DNA of 64,000 nt from an uncultured Paracoccaceae bacterium (GTDB lineage: Bacteria; Pseudomonadota; Alphaproteobacteria; Rhodobacterales; Rhodobacteraceae): contig CANMVA010000001.1 of assembly GCA_947501355.1 (NCBI GenBank), positions 752,001 to 816,000 on the forward strand, given 5' to 3'. Position numbers and translations under genes: made by a program. Below the pieces are notes generated by a model. The model did not search any database. It was not told the DNA's origin and was given only the letters and a program-made list of their open reading frames with translations. The first letter of the stretch is position 1, and every line of letters begins with the position of its first letter. Positions 8,789 to 16,770 of this stretch are shown here, in pieces.

Positions 8789-9751
8789 CTACGCGGCCAA
8801 GCCTTTGCTGCCCATCGACAGAAACTTTTTGCGCCGGTTTGACAGGATTACTTCCGGTGCTTCTCCGCTCAGATCGGCCAAGGACGCGGCAATTGCCTCG
8901 CGAACGCTTTCGATGGCGGCGTCCTTGTCGCGATGCGCGCCGCCCAGCGGTTCGGGGATAATCCGATCGCACACACCCAGTTCCTTGAGGTTCTGCGCCG
9001 TCAGCCGCAACGCCTCTGCCGCCTCGCGCATTTTCTCGGCGTCTTTCCACAGGATCGACGCGCAGCCTTCCGGGCTGATGACCGAATAGACCGAATGCTC
9101 CAGCATCAAGACGCGGTTGGCGGTGGCAAAGGCCACGGCTCCTCCCGATCCGCCTTCGCCGATGATCGCGGTGATCAACGGCACTTTCACCTGCAGACAC
9201 TTCTCGGTCGATCGGGCAATCGCCTCCGACTGGCCCCGTTCTTCGGCGCCCTTGCCGGGATAGGCGCCGGCCGTATCCACCAGCGTGATGATCGGCAGAC
9301 CAAACTTGTCGGCCATCTCCATCAGGCGGATCGCCTTGCGATATCCTTCGGGGCGCGCCATGCCGAAATTCCGCTCAATCCGGGACTTGGTGTCGTTGCC
9401 CTTTTCCTGCCCGATCACAATGACCGGCTGGTCCTCAAATCGCGCCAGACCGCCCATAACTGCATGGTCATCGGCAAAGTTTCGGTCGCCCGCGAGCGGC
9501 GTGTATTCGGTGAAAAGCGCCTCGATATAATCTTTGCAATGGGGCCGGTCCGGGTGGCGCGCGACTTGGCATTTCCGCCACGGCGTCAAAGACTTGTAAA
9601 GATCGACCAGCAGATCCGCGGCCTTCTTGTCCAGCGCCTTGGCTTCGTCCTCGACATCCATTTCCTCGTTCGACCGCGCCATGGCCCGCAACTCTTCGGC
9701 CTTGCCTTCAATCTCGGCCAGCGGTTTTTCAAATTCGAGGTAATTGGTCAT
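8789..9751 (-). CDS. accA: Acetyl-CoA carboxylase carboxyltransferase subunit alpha
   Basis: With AccD forms the carboxyltransferase that makes malonyl-CoA for fatty-acid synthesis. 320 residues, the usual length. Family segments are clear: the N-terminal helix [61 protein letters not shown] (the oxyanion-type glycine loop) and [16 protein letters not shown]. It is a single gene on this strand. It converges on the PNPOx-fold gene and is divergent from the AraC-type regulator with about 120 bases between. Confidence 0.97.
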   Translation of the reverse strand: MTNYLEFEKPLAEIEGKAEELRAMARSNEEMDVEDEAKALDKKAADLLVDLYKSLTPWRKCQVARHPDRPHCKDYIEALFTEYTPLAGDRNFADDHAVMGGLARFEDQPVIVIGQEKGNDTKSRIERNFGMARPEGYRKAIRLMEMADKFGLPIITLVDTAGAYPGKGAEERGQSEAIARSTEKCLQVKVPLITAIIGEGGSGGAVAFATANRVLMLEHSVYSVISPEGCASILWKDAEKMREAAEALRLTAQNLKELGVCDRIIPEPLGGAHRDKDAAIESVREAIAASLADLSGEAPEVILSNRRKKFLSMGSKGLAA

Positions 9752-9869
9752 CGGGGGGCTCCAAACTCACTGCAGGCTATATGACCAGACGGTGCGGAAA
9801 GTTCAACTCAGCAAGATTTGTGAACTGGGCCTGTGGCATGCCAGTCTTGGAACGAGGGAAAGGACACCC

Positions 9870-10706
9870 ATGCCTGCTAGCTACCATGACCGCATGCTGC
9901 GCGTTCTGGACTACATTCACGAGAACCCAGCCGGAGACCTCTCGCTGGACCGGCTCGCGGATGTCGCTGCCATGTCGCGCTTTCACTGGCACCGTGTGTT
10001 TCACGGGATGACCGGGGAGACTTGTGCGCAAGCCGTGCGCCGGGTTCGTTTGCACCGCGCCGCGTGTTTGCTGGTGCAGACGGATGCGTCGGTGGCCTAT
10101 GTGGCCAAGACCTGTGGCTATGACAGCGTGCAAGCCTTCAGCCGTGGGTTTCGTGCCGCTTTTGGCATGTCCCCATCCGCGTTCCGCGTCCGCGGTGATC
10201 TCAGATCGCCGCTCAACAGCCCGGAAAAAGGAGAAAGACCAATGTTTCCCGTTGAAACCACAACCACCCAAGCCGTGACGCTCGCCGCCCTGCCACAGAA
10301 AGGCGCCTACCATGAGGTCGGTCAGGCGTTTGAGAAGCTGCAACAGATCTGCACCGCACAAGACCTCTGGCCCCATGTGCGCGGTATGACCGGCGTTTAC
10401 TATGACGATCCCAACGCCGTCGCGGAGGCTGATCTGCGCAGTCATGCGGGCGTCGTGATTGCCGATCCCGGTATCATCCCCGACACGCTTGAACGAGTCG
10501 ACTTGCCAGAGGGTCGCGTCGCCGTGATGCATTTCAAGGGCCCCTACGCCGGGCTGAGGGCGGCCTATGACTACCTTTACGGTGTCTGGCTGCCCGAAAG
10601 CGGGGAAGAGCCGCGCGATGCGCCCCCGACAGAGGTGTATCTGAACGGCCCCCATGACACCGCGCCAGATGATCTGCTGACGGATGTCTGTGTCCCGATC
10701 CGCTAA
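9870..10706 (+). CDS. AraC family regulator with GyrI-like domain
   Basis: 278-residue transcription factor. Residues about 8-105 hold two helix-turn-helix motifs of the AraC/XylS type (SLDRLADVAAMSRFHWHRVF and then the recognition region ending YDSVQAFSRGFRAAFGMSPSAFR). Residues about 125-278 are a GyrI/SOUL-like effector-binding domain (VETTTTQAVTLAALPQKGAY onward). This is the SbmC/Rob-like architecture used to sense small amphipathic compounds. ATG 9870 has AAGGA upstream and gives a normal N-terminus; the frame is open further upstream but without a credible ribosome site. Target genes are unknown. Confidence 0.9.
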   Translation: MPASYHDRMLRVLDYIHENPAGDLSLDRLADVAAMSRFHWHRVFHGMTGETCAQAVRRVRLHRAACLLVQTDASVAYVAKTCGYDSVQAFSRGFRAAFGMSPSAFRVRGDLRSPLNSPEKGERPMFPVETTTTQAVTLAALPQKGAYHEVGQAFEKLQQICTAQDLWPHVRGMTGVYYDDPNAVAEADLRSHAGVVIADPGIIPDTLERVDLPEGRVAVMHFKGPYAGLRAAYDYLYGVWLPESGEEPRDAPPTEVYLNGPHDTAPDDLLTDVCVPIR

Positions 10707-10710
10707 ACAA

Positions 10711-10742
10711 AAGGGCGCGCGTTACCCTTAACGCGCGCCCTT
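10711..10742 (-). terminator. Strong intrinsic terminator downstream of the malyl-CoA lyase gene
   Basis: Perfect 14-bp inverted repeat (AAGGGCGCGCGTTA / TAACGCGCGCCCTT) with a 4-base loop. On the minus strand it is followed by TTTTGTTT, so it best serves the minus-strand malyl-CoA lyase gene. It lies only five bases after the AraC-type stop and probably acts in both directions. The right arm contains the CCTTAACG core that recurs in the dispersed repeat family. Confidence 0.85.
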
Positions 10743-10748
10743 GCTGTT

Positions 10749-10779
10749 TCACTTTTGCAAAAATATCCCCGCCGGAGGC
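10749..10779 (-). repeat. Diverged copy of the 22-bp dispersed repeat
   Basis: On the minus strand it reads GCCTCCGGCGGGGATATTTT followed by TGCAAAAGTG. It starts just after the malyl-CoA lyase stop and resembles the copies near 31.6 kb and 57.4 kb, which also carry the GCCTCCGGCGGG part. Confidence 0.6.
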
Positions 10780-10780
10780 G

Positions 10781-11737
10781 TCAGCCCGCGATCATCTCGG
10801 ACTGGTTCACGATCACCTCGGCCTGCTTGATCGACGCGATATCGACCAGACGGCCTTTGTAAACGGTGGCCCCTTCGCCATTGGCCTTGGCCGTCTCCAT
10901 CGCCTCCAGAATTTCGCGCGCCTCGGCCACGGCTTCTTCAGAGGGGGTGAAGACCTCATTGGCCAGCGCCACCTGCTTGGGGTGGATCGCCCATTTGCCG
11001 ACCATGCCCAACGTGGCCGAACGTTTGGCCTGCGCCACAAACCCGTCATCATCGCTGAAATCGCCGTAAGGCCCATCAACCGGCAGAACGCCATGGGTCC
11101 GGCAGGCCGCAACAATCGCCGCCTGCGCCCAGTGCCACGGATCGCCCCAATGCTTGGTGCCCTCGTGGATAATGTAATAGTTTTCTTGCGTGCCGCCGAT
11201 GCCCGTCGTCTGCATCCCCATGGAGGCCGCGAAATCCGCAGCGCCCAGGCTCATCGCTGTCAAACGCGGCGAGGCCGCTGCAATCGCCTCAACATGCGCA
11301 ATACCCGCCGCACTTTCGATGATGACCTCGAAGCCCAGCGGCTTCGTGCGCCCCGTTGCAAGCTCAACAGCAGTGACCAGCGCGTCTACGGCATAAAGGT
11401 CTTCGGCACAGCCCACTTTCGGGATCATGATCTGATCCAGACGTTCGCCGCCCTTTTCCAGAAGATCAACGACATCGCGATACCAATAGGGCGTATCAAG
11501 GCTGTTGATCCGCACCGACAGGGTCTTTTTGCCCCAATCAATACCCTCAATCGCTTCGATCACATTGGCCCGCGCGCTGTCTTTGTCCGAGGGGGCGACA
11601 CTGTCTTCCAGATCAAGGTTGATGACGTCTGCCGCACTGGCCGCCATCTTTTCAAAGATCGCAGGTCGTGAACCTGGGCCGAACAATTGGCACCGGTTCG
11701 GACGTGCAGGCGGGGTCGGCTGGAGACGGAAAGACAT
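10781..11737 (-). CDS. mcl1: L-malyl-CoA / beta-methylmalyl-CoA lyase
   Basis: CitE/HpcH-type aldolase that cleaves beta-methylmalyl-CoA to glyoxylate and propionyl-CoA, and malyl-CoA to glyoxylate and acetyl-CoA; part of the ethylmalonyl-CoA pathway for acetate assimilation in Rhodobacterales. 318 residues from ATG 11737, which has AAGAGG upstream and gives the usual start MSFRLQPTPPARPNRCQLFG. Family marks are FGPGSRPAIFEKM, DLEDSVAP (acidic metal site), LSVRINSLDT, GFEVIIESAAGI (catalytic Glu) and GKWAIHPKQV. The malyl-CoA thioesterase paralogue is an alternative, but that sequence is usually shorter and more diverged. Divergent from dgcN. Confidence 0.9.
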   Translation of the reverse strand: MSFRLQPTPPARPNRCQLFGPGSRPAIFEKMAASAADVINLDLEDSVAPSDKDSARANVIEAIEGIDWGKKTLSVRINSLDTPYWYRDVVDLLEKGGERLDQIMIPKVGCAEDLYAVDALVTAVELATGRTKPLGFEVIIESAAGIAHVEAIAAASPRLTAMSLGAADFAASMGMQTTGIGGTQENYYIIHEGTKHWGDPWHWAQAAIVAACRTHGVLPVDGPYGDFSDDDGFVAQAKRSATLGMVGKWAIHPKQVALANEVFTPSEEAVAEAREILEAMETAKANGEGATVYKGRLVDIASIKQAEVIVNQSEMIAG

Positions 11738-11981
11738 AGCGGCCTCTTGGTAAGGAAATTTCGATTTTGTCGGCGCAACGGTTAGAATATTGCGCAAATG
11801 CAAGCAACCGGATTCGTGCAGGTGCAGCGTAAAATGCGGCAATGCAGCGTCACTTTGCTGATCTTCCTGACTTTTCCTTAATTTGTCGAAGAATCTTCTA
11901 ATATGGATGTCCAGCGAGCGATTTTCCGAAGCACTTTCTCTCCTAGATCGGCGAAACCCTCTAAGACATGAGGAGCCTGCC
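11738..11981. promoter_or_regulatory. Divergent control region between mcl1 and dgcN
   Basis: 244-base gene-free stretch that must carry both promoters. A short palindrome GAAGA-A-TCTTC lies at 11888-11898, about 85 bases upstream of dgcN, and a TTTGCGCAA-like element (minus strand) lies near 11787-11800 on the mcl1 side. No confident -35/-10 pair was found for either gene. Confidence 0.4.
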
Positions 11982-12983
11982 ATGCTGAAAACACCCTATC
12001 TGCTCTTTCTGGGCGATGCGCCTGATGCTTTGGCTGCGAAGGTCGCGCAAGGTATCAAGGATTGGCGCCCCGACCATGTGGTCGGTCAGTTGCGACTGCC
12101 GGGCTGCGGTGCCGATATGAAAGTCGCCGATATGGGGCTCGAAGAAGCTTATGCCGCTGGTGCGCGCACGCTGGTGATTGGTGTGGCCAACCGCGGTGGC
12201 GTGATCTCCAAAGCGTGGATGGAGGTGCTCAAGGACGCGCTGCGTCAGGGGTTTGATCTGGCCAGCGGCTTACACAACCTGCTCAAGCACGAGCCTGAAC
12301 TGGTGGCTTTGGCAGACGAATTGGGCCGCGCGCTGCATGACGTGCGCGTGCCGGAAGTGATGTATCCCATCGCCAACGGTGTGAAACGCACGGGCAAGCG
12401 CTGCCTTGCGGTTGGTACTGATTGCTCGGTTGGCAAGATGTATACTGGCCTGGCCATGGATGCCGAGATGCGCAAGCGCGGGCTGAAATCCACCTTCCGA
12501 CCCACTGGTCAAACCGGCATTCTGATTACCGGCGACGGCGTTCCACTGGACGCGGTGGTCGCGGATTTCATGGCCGGGGCCGTCGAGTATCTGACGCCGG
12601 ACAACGATACCGATCACTGGGATCACATTGAAGGGCAAGGCAGCCTGTTCCATGTGTCCTATTCCGGCGTCACCATGGCGCTGATCCATGGCGGTCAACC
12701 CGACGCGCTGGTGCTCAGTCACGAGCCGACGCGCAGCCACATGCGGGGCCTGCCAACCTATGATCTACCGTCGCTGGAAGCCTTGCGCGATATGGTTCTG
12801 CCGATCGCGCAGGTTGCTAATCCGGACGTGCAAATCATCGGTATCTCGGTGAACACTCAGCACCTGTCTGAAGAAGATGCGCTCGCGTATCTGGCCGAGG
12901 TTGAGGATCGCATGGGCCTCCCCGCAGTTGATCCGTTCCGCCAAGGCCCGGGGCGTCTGGTGGACGCGCTGGCGGCCCTGTAG
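11982..12983 (+). CDS. dgcN: D-glutamate N-acetyltransferase DgcN (DUF1611)
   Basis: 333 residues of the DUF1611 family. Members named DgcN acetylate D-glutamate as the first step of a D-glutamate degradation route described in marine bacteria; the next gene is the matching partner DgcA. The N-terminal half is a Rossmann-like domain (ending near GVKRTGKR) and the C-terminal half holds a P-loop-like segment, GTDCSVGKMYTG, near residues 145-156. ATG 11982 is chosen over the longer open frame because AGGAG lies eight bases upstream. Ten bases separate it from dgcA, so they form an operon. Confidence 0.88.
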   Translation: MLKTPYLLFLGDAPDALAAKVAQGIKDWRPDHVVGQLRLPGCGADMKVADMGLEEAYAAGARTLVIGVANRGGVISKAWMEVLKDALRQGFDLASGLHNLLKHEPELVALADELGRALHDVRVPEVMYPIANGVKRTGKRCLAVGTDCSVGKMYTGLAMDAEMRKRGLKSTFRPTGQTGILITGDGVPLDAVVADFMAGAVEYLTPDNDTDHWDHIEGQGSLFHVSYSGVTMALIHGGQPDALVLSHEPTRSHMRGLPTYDLPSLEALRDMVLPIAQVANPDVQIIGISVNTQHLSEEDALAYLAEVEDRMGLPAVDPFRQGPGRLVDALAAL

Positions 12984-12993
12984 GGTCGCGGTC

Positions 12994-13944
12994 ATGATAT
13001 CGGTTTCCAAAGACGTCTTCCCACTCGCGCAGGTTTTCACCATCTCGCGCGGGTCGCGGACCGAGGCGCAGGTTCTGACCGTCCGCGCCGGGCGCGGATG
13101 GGGCGAATGTGTGCCGTATGCCCGCTATGACGAGACGTTGGAGAGTGTGACCGCGCAAATTGAGGCGCTGCCCGAAGACGTCACCCGCGCCGCTTTGCAA
13201 GAGCTTCTGCCCGCAGGAGCCGCCCGCAACGCCGTTGACTGCGCGCTTTGGGATCATGAAGCGAAAACCGCTGGCAAGCGCGTTTGGGACTTGATCGGCC
13301 AACCCCGTCCTAGCCCGGAAATCACCGCCTATACACTTTCGCTCGACACGCCCAAAAAGATGCAGGCGCAGGCCGCGCAGAACGCCCACCGCCCGCTGCT
13401 CAAGATCAAGCTTGGTACGCCCGACGACATGCCGCGTCTTGAAGCCGTCCGTGCAGGCGCGCCCAATGCCCGCATCATCGTGGACGCCAACGAAGGCTGG
13501 ACGGCAGAGGTCTATTCCGACCTCGCCCCGCATCTCGTGCGCCTTGGGGTGGAACTGGTCGAGCAACCGCTGCCCGCTGGCGACGACGACATGCTGTCGG
13601 AGATCGCGCGGCCGTTGCCCGTTTGCGCAGACGAGTCCTGCCATGATCGTGCGTCTTTATTGGGCATGAAGGGCAAATATGATCTGGTGAACATCAAGCT
13701 CGACAAGACCGGCGGCCTGACCGAAGCGCTTTTGCTAAAAAAAGAGGCGCTAGCCCAAGGCTACGGCGTGATGGTCGGCTGCATGGTGGGCAGCTCTCTT
13801 GCGATGGCGCCAGCCACGCTTCTGGCGCAGGGTGTGGCATTCACCGACCTTGACGGACCGCTGCTTCTGGCCGAAGACCGGGACAACGCTTTGCAATTTG
13901 ATGACGCTGGAGTGCACCCGCCCAAAGCGGCACTCTGGGGCTAG
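12994..13944 (+). CDS. dgcA: N-acetyl-D-glutamate racemase DgcA (enolase superfamily)
   Basis: 316 residues with the fold of dipeptide epimerases. The catalytic and metal motifs are in the expected order: the K-x-K pair in LLKIKLG, the acidic ligands in VDANEGW, VEQPLP and CADESCHD, and the second catalytic lysine in VNIKLDKTGG. Ala-Glu epimerase would be the default call by similarity, but the position directly after dgcN supports the N-acetyl-D-Glu to N-acetyl-L-Glu reaction. ATG 12994 follows the dgcN stop by ten bases; its ribosome site is weak, which fits translational coupling. Lies ten bases before the transaminase gene. Confidence 0.87.
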   Translation: MISVSKDVFPLAQVFTISRGSRTEAQVLTVRAGRGWGECVPYARYDETLESVTAQIEALPEDVTRAALQELLPAGAARNAVDCALWDHEAKTAGKRVWDLIGQPRPSPEITAYTLSLDTPKKMQAQAAQNAHRPLLKIKLGTPDDMPRLEAVRAGAPNARIIVDANEGWTAEVYSDLAPHLVRLGVELVEQPLPAGDDDMLSEIARPLPVCADESCHDRASLLGMKGKYDLVNIKLDKTGGLTEALLLKKEALAQGYGVMVGCMVGSSLAMAPATLLAQGVAFTDLDGPLLLAEDRDNALQFDDAGVHPPKAALWG

Positions 13945-13954
13945 GGAGACGAAC

Positions 13955-14809
13955 ATGAGCCGCACCGTTTACGTCAATGGAGACTACGTTCCCGAAGAAG
14001 ACGCCAAGGTCTCGGTCTTTGATCGCGGGTTCCTCTTCGCCGATGGAGTTTACGAGGTCACGAGCGTTCTGGGCGGCAAGCTGATCGACTTTGAAGGTCA
14101 CGCCAAACGGCTTGAGCGGTCCCTGACCGAGCTTGAGATGACCTCTCCGGTGACGATGGACGCGTTGCTGGAAATCCACCGCCAACTGGTCGAGCGCAAC
14201 AATGTCGAAGAAGGTATGGTCTACCTTCAGATCACCCGCGGAGCTGCCGATCGCGATTTCGCCTATCCCAAGGACGCGGCCCCGACGATTGTGCTGTTCA
14301 CCCAGGAAAAGAACCTGATCGACAGCCCGGCGGCAAAGACCGGGATGAAAGTGATTTCCATCGAGGATCAGCGCTGGGGCCGCCGCGATATCAAAACGGT
14401 GCAGCTGCTTTACCCGTCCATGGGCAAGATGATGGCCAAGGCCGCCGGTGCCGATGACGCGTGGATGGTCGAGGATGGGTTCGTCACCGAAGGCACATCA
14501 AACAACGCCTATATCGTGACAAAGGAGGGCGTGTTGGTGACCCGTCATCTGGGCAACGAGATTCTGCACGGTATCACCCGCGCCGCCGTTCTGCGTTTCG
14601 CGCGTGAGGCGCAGATGAAGGTCGAAGAGCGTGCCTTCACGGTCGAGGAAGCAAAGAACGCGGCCGAGGCGTTTATTACGTCGGCCTCCACTTTCGTGAT
14701 GCCGGTCGTCGAGTTTGACGGCGATGCCATCGGCGCGGGCATACCTGGCCCTGTCGCGACGCGCCTGCGTGAGATTTATCTGGATGAAAGCCAGAAGAAG
14801 GCGGTCTGA
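13955..14809 (+). CDS. D-amino-acid transaminase
   Basis: 284-residue fold-type IV PLP aminotransferase (D-alanine aminotransferase family; reaction D-Ala + 2-oxoglutarate to pyruvate + D-Glu). Marks are the N-terminal VNGDYVPEEDAKVSVFDRGF, the PLP lysine in MGKMMAKAAGA, the phosphate-binding VTEGTSNNAYIV and HGITRAAVLRFA. GGGAGA is placed well before ATG 13955. It is third in the dgcN-dgcA operon, where it would collect amino groups of several D-amino acids on D-glutamate for DgcN. A branched-chain or aminodeoxychorismate enzyme of the same fold is a less likely alternative. Confidence 0.88.
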   Translation: MSRTVYVNGDYVPEEDAKVSVFDRGFLFADGVYEVTSVLGGKLIDFEGHAKRLERSLTELEMTSPVTMDALLEIHRQLVERNNVEEGMVYLQITRGAADRDFAYPKDAAPTIVLFTQEKNLIDSPAAKTGMKVISIEDQRWGRRDIKTVQLLYPSMGKMMAKAAGADDAWMVEDGFVTEGTSNNAYIVTKEGVLVTRHLGNEILHGITRAAVLRFAREAQMKVEERAFTVEEAKNAAEAFITSASTFVMPVVEFDGDAIGAGIPGPVATRLREIYLDESQKKAV

Positions 14810-14923
14810 TCCGCGCAGATGTCGGTTCTGGCCTTGCGGGGTCGGACGCTCTGTGATGACCTGATGTCGAACTCAACGGCGCGACCCATCTCGGGGCGTC
14901 CGGTCAACCTCAGGAGAGACCCC

Positions 14924-15121
14924 ATGACCAAAACCACATTCACCGCCATCGCCTTGATGACTGCCGCCGCTCCGGCACTTGCCCATGGCGATCACGGCAC
15001 AGGTCTTGAGACCGTTCTGCATTTCGCCCTTAGCGCGGATCACCTGCTTGGGGCGGTTGTGGGCTCTGTCCTGACGCTGGTTGTCATCGGTGGCTTGAAG
15101 TGGCTGCGCCGGGTCCGCTGA
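14924..15121 (+). CDS. Small exported membrane protein with HGDHG motif
   Basis: 65 residues. The N-terminus (MTKTTFTAIALMTAAAPALA) is a clear Sec signal peptide with an ALA cleavage site, leaving AHGDHGTGLETVLHFALSAD and then one hydrophobic helix (LLGAVVGSVLTLVVIGGL) ending in basic residues. The closely spaced histidines suggest metal binding, and the pattern recalls the start of HupE/UreJ-type permeases, but the protein is far too short for one. GGAGAGAC precedes the start. An intrinsic terminator follows after 27 bases. Function unknown. Confidence 0.7.
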   Translation: MTKTTFTAIALMTAAAPALAHGDHGTGLETVLHFALSADHLLGAVVGSVLTLVVIGGLKWLRRVR

Positions 15122-15148
15122 TCGAGCGACATTCATTCAGACAAATTG

Positions 15149-15183
15149 AAAGCCCGCGCTGACTTTACAGCGCGGGCTTTTTT
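15149..15183 (+). terminator. Intrinsic terminator
   Basis: Perfect 13-bp stem (AAAGCCCGCGCTG / CAGCGCGGGCTTT) with a 6-base loop followed by further T residues. It closes the dgcN-dgcA-transaminase-small protein region. Confidence 0.92.
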
Positions 15184-15391
15184 GTCTGACAGGCGGGTTC
15201 CAGCGCTTGCCTCAAACCATTTTGAAAAACATACTTTATGGCGCTCACAAGGCAGTAAGCGCCTTAGATGCGCCTTAAATCCGCCGTAGTTTTGCCCGAA
15301 TCCTTTGCTGATTGGTTTGCAGTTCAATGGGCAGTGGGGTGTATTTTATATGCTGCCCAAGTGTTTCTGACGATTTTCGGAGGAACGGGAC

Positions 15392-15601
15392 ATGACATTG
15401 GAAATCGCATTCGTCTTTCTATGCGTCGCGCAGATTGTGCATTTTTCAAGACGCTGGTGTGTCTTGAGCGCTGATCTGCTGGAAGATTTTCGAGACACAC
15501 AAAGGCGCAAGGCCATGGATTGGCGCGCAAGGCGGCCTCAGACCAAGCGCAAACCAAGTCTGCTGTCGGAAATCTTCAAGAAGCCGCGCGCACCTTACTA
15601 G
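15392..15601 (+). CDS. Small hypothetical membrane protein
   Basis: 69 residues, not recognised. A hydrophobic N-terminus (MTLEIAFVFLCVAQIVHF) is followed by a basic, arginine/lysine-rich tail, so a single-pass inner-membrane protein with a cytoplasmic tail is likely. The call rests on a strong GGAGGAA ribosome site seven bases before the ATG and on the organised hydrophobic/basic layout. The 200 bases upstream (15184-15391) hold nothing I can name. It runs towards the DUF1244 gene. Confidence 0.55.
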   Translation: MTLEIAFVFLCVAQIVHFSRRWCVLSADLLEDFRDTQRRKAMDWRARRPQTKRKPSLLSEIFKKPRAPY

Positions 15602-15618
15602 AGCGGCGCTGTCACCTG

Positions 15619-15918
15619 CTAGCCATGCTCTTTATGGCTGACCACAAATGCCGCCTTTTGCGCGTCATTTGCCTCGGTCTGGTATTTTTCCCGCCATTCG
15701 GCATAGGGCATGCCGTAAAACGCCTCGCGACCTTCTTCCTTGCTCATCTCGATCCCACGCGCGTTGGCGGCTTCCTGATACCAGCGCGACAGGCAGTTCC
15801 GGCAGAAGCCCGCAAGGTTCATCATGTCGATATTCTGCACATCGGTGCGCTCGGCCAGATGGGCCTGCAACCGCCGAAAAGCGGCGGCTTCGAGTTCGAG
15901 CTTGGTCTGGTCGTCCAT
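15619..15918 (-). CDS. DUF1244 family protein
   Basis: 99 residues. Recognised from the conserved core LAGFCRNCLSRWYQEAANAR with its C-x2-C pair, and GMPYAEWREKYQ. It is a small cytosolic protein of unknown function, and the cysteine pair with nearby polar residues might bind metal. It lies 12 bases downstream of the N-formylglutamate amidohydrolase gene on the same strand, so the two are co-transcribed. Confidence 0.9.
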   Translation of the reverse strand: MDDQTKLELEAAAFRRLQAHLAERTDVQNIDMMNLAGFCRNCLSRWYQEAANARGIEMSKEEGREAFYGMPYAEWREKYQTEANDAQKAAFVVSHKEHG

Positions 15919-15930
15919 CAGAAATCTCCC

Positions 15931-16665
15931 TTACAGGCCGGTTTCGGCCAAAACGCGGGACAGTAGCGGGGCAAGGCGGTCGGCCCAGTGCTGCTGACCC
16001 TTTGCATCAGATATGAGGTCATTGCGCAGTTCAATCAATACATTGGGGTGACCCGCGCTCAGCGCATGGCGATCGACCGCGTCTCCGGGCAGATGGCCGG
16101 CATAGGGCTGGTTCTCACCCACGGTCAGATCGCCTTCGGCACGCAAGGCGGCGATCAGCGGATGGGCCAGACGTGCATCATCGGCATAGAGCACGCCCAC
16201 TTCCCAAGGGCGCGGGGAGCGGCCATTGAGGCGGGGCGTGAAGCTGTGCACGGCCAGCATGACTGGCTTTGGTCGCTGCATCAGCCCTGCAAGGGCTGCG
16301 TGGTAGGGGCGGTGATAAGCGTTCAGCCGGGCCTCGATATCTGCGAGGATCACATTGCGGTTGGCGGGAATAATGGTCCCGTCATAGAGCCGCATCAGCA
16401 GCGTCGGATCATCCTCGCCACGATTGGGGTCAATCACGAGGCGCGAGAAGTTCGAAAGGATCGCAGGGCTGTCGAGATGTTGGGCGAGCGCTTTCGTGAC
16501 GCCAGCAGCGCCAACGTCATAGGCAATGTGACGCTCCATATCCGCATCCGGCAGACCAAGCGTGCCGCCCAGTTCCGGCGGCACCGTATTTGCCGCGTGG
16601 TCGCAGGTCACAATCCAGCGGCCGGGCCGCTCGGCCCCTATGATCTCAAATGGTTGATATGTCAT
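15931..16665 (-). CDS. N-formylglutamate amidohydrolase family protein
   Basis: 244-residue zinc hydrolase family protein (FGase, as in HutG of histidine degradation). Visible segments are WIVTCDHAANTVP, RHIAYDVGAAGVT, SRLVIDPNRGEDDPTLL, MLAVHSFTPRLNG and VLIELRNDLI near the C-terminus. No other hut gene is in the window, so the in vivo substrate may be another N-acyl amino acid. First gene of the pair with DUF1244, and divergent from pyk with about 105 bases between. Confidence 0.9.
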   Translation of the reverse strand: MTYQPFEIIGAERPGRWIVTCDHAANTVPPELGGTLGLPDADMERHIAYDVGAAGVTKALAQHLDSPAILSNFSRLVIDPNRGEDDPTLLMRLYDGTIIPANRNVILADIEARLNAYHRPYHAALAGLMQRPKPVMLAVHSFTPRLNGRSPRPWEVGVLYADDARLAHPLIAALRAEGDLTVGENQPYAGHLPGDAVDRHALSAGHPNVLIELRNDLISDAKGQQHWADRLAPLLSRVLAETGL

Positions 16666-16770
16666 TCACGTGTCATCCCGTTCGCGCATTTGATAGGTCA
16701 GTTGTGGAAGGAATGGAATTGCGCGATAAGCACTTAAACCGACGTTAGCGATAACAATCCGGGATGTAGA

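Noticed and set aside
11780-11805. TTTGC-GCAA element upstream of mcl1 as a PccR/RamB-type site
   Set aside because: Only one imperfect half-like copy; the described site has two TTTGCAAA units. Too weak to call.
15184-15391. Search for a gene or RNA in the gap after the terminator
   Set aside because: Only short frames without ribosome sites and no RNA structure I can recognise.
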